In this document: positions 14,959 to 15,162 of the stretch, one piece after another | Layout: each line of letters starts with the position of its first letter | Position numbering within the stretch: position 1 is the first letter of the stretch | DNA from: an uncultured Anaerolineales bacterium | GTDB taxonomy: Bacteria > Chloroflexota > Anaerolineae > Anaerolineales > UBA11657 | Direction of reading: 5' to 3' | Assembly (NCBI GenBank): GCA_913031335.1 | Contig: CAJWGI010000003.1 | Span: forward strand, 1-15,162 | Length of the DNA: 15,162 bases | Made by a program: the position numbers and the translations under genes | The notes under the pieces: generated by a model | Database searches by the model: none | What the model saw: the letters and a program-made list of their open reading frames with translations, nothing else | Told to the model about the DNA's origin: nothing

Positions 14959-14976
14959 TATCGGAATAACGCGCAG

Positions 14977-14985
14977 ATTATACCA
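14977..14985 (-). promoter_or_regulatory. Probable extended -10 promoter of the oxidase operon
   Basis: On the minus strand TGG-TATAAT gives a perfect -10 box (14977-14982) with the TG of an extended -10 element. The -35 region, 17 bases upstream at 15000-15005, is TTTTTC and poor, which is common for extended -10 promoters. Transcription should start near 14970, leaving a leader of about 83 bases before ctaC. Confidence 0.6.
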
Positions 14986-15024
14986 GAAGCGCCAGAACAG
15001 AAAAAGGGAAAGCGCCACGTGTTG

Positions 15025-15030
15025 TATACT
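15025..15030 (+). promoter_or_regulatory. Possible -10 box of the divergent gene
   Basis: TATACT lies so close to the ATG at 15038 that the predicted first transcribed base is at or next to the start codon. There is no Shine-Dalgarno sequence between them, so the mRNA may be leaderless. No good -35 is visible. A CACGTG palindrome (15016-15021) precedes it. Confidence 0.35.
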
Positions 15031-15037
15031 CACCGCG

Positions 15038-15162
15038 ATGAGAATCGCTTTTGCGCCCTTGCTCATCGCGCTGGCTCTCGCATTCGCCCATCCCACTCGC
15101 GCACCCGGCAGCGACCCGGTGGCGGCAATCACCGCGCCTGCCCGTGGTCAGCGCGTGGACGG
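15038..15162 (+). CDS. N-terminus of an exported protein (3' end outside window)
   Basis: The visible 41 codons start with a typical signal peptide (MRIAFAPLLIALALAFAHPT), with a basic residue at position 2 and then a hydrophobic core. They continue into AITAPARGQRVDG, which resembles the opening strand of bacterial Ig-like domains (ITxPxxGxxVxG). The function cannot be judged from this fragment. It is divergent from the oxidase operon with about 150 bases between the two starts, and it lacks a ribosome site. The call as a real gene rests on the signal peptide and the promoter-like box; the frame is open to the window end. Confidence 0.6.
   Translation, partial: MRIAFAPLLIALALAFAHPTRAPGSDPVAAITAPARGQRVD

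Noticed and set aside
14884..15132. An 82-codon minus-strand frame upstream of ctaC
   Set aside because: It covers the probable oxidase promoter and overlaps the divergent signal-peptide gene; the composition is unremarkable and there is no homology pattern.

Overview
The window looks like a chromosomal stretch from a high-GC bacterium, most probably a member of the Chloroflexota. The lineage call is an inference. It rests on the style of the ferredoxin at the front of the oxidase subunit I gene, the caa3-type oxidase whose subunit II carries cytochrome c, the CtaG_caa3/SURF1/CtaB/CtaA assembly set, and a lysine-rich gyrase A tail. I have no database match to support it. Gene density is very high. 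No stretch over 300 bases lacks a gene, and I see no rRNA, tRNA, CRISPR array, insertion sequence or phage gene.

Layout. (1) Positions 1-3458, plus strand: the 3' end of a DNA gyrase/topoisomerase IV A subunit with an unusual basic tail, then the magnesium channel MgtE and a DagK/YegS-type lipid kinase. (2) Positions 3473-5788, minus strand: secD-secF, convergent with the lipid kinase and with its own promoter near 5863-5891. (3) Positions 5910-14887, minus strand: one aerobic respiration operon. Its order of transcription is subunit II with cytochrome c (ctaC), a ferredoxin-subunit I fusion (ctaD), subunit IV (ctaF), subunit III (ctaE), ctaG, SURF1, ctaB (heme O synthase), ctaA (heme A synthase), and a membrane-anchored YtkA-like secreted protein. 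Many junctions overlap by 1-4 bases (TGATG, TAATG, ATGA), so translation is probably coupled. A good extended -10 promoter lies at 14977-14982. (4) From 15038, plus strand: the first 41 codons of a divergent exported protein, possibly read from a leaderless mRNA.

How the genes work together. CtaC, CtaD, CtaE and CtaF form the cytochrome c oxidase. CtaB and CtaA make heme A for it. CtaG, SURF1 and perhaps the YtkA-like protein help insert copper and heme. SecD/SecF assist export of membrane and secreted proteins.

The main surprises are two. The first is the continuous 819-residue fusion of a seven/eight-iron type ferredoxin, a Pro/Ala/Glu-rich linker and an extra glycine-rich transmembrane hairpin to an A2-type oxidase subunit I. 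The second is a heme A synthase that appears to have ten membrane helices, because a third, degenerate copy of the 'helix - Cys-pair loop - helix' unit sits in the middle of the protein.
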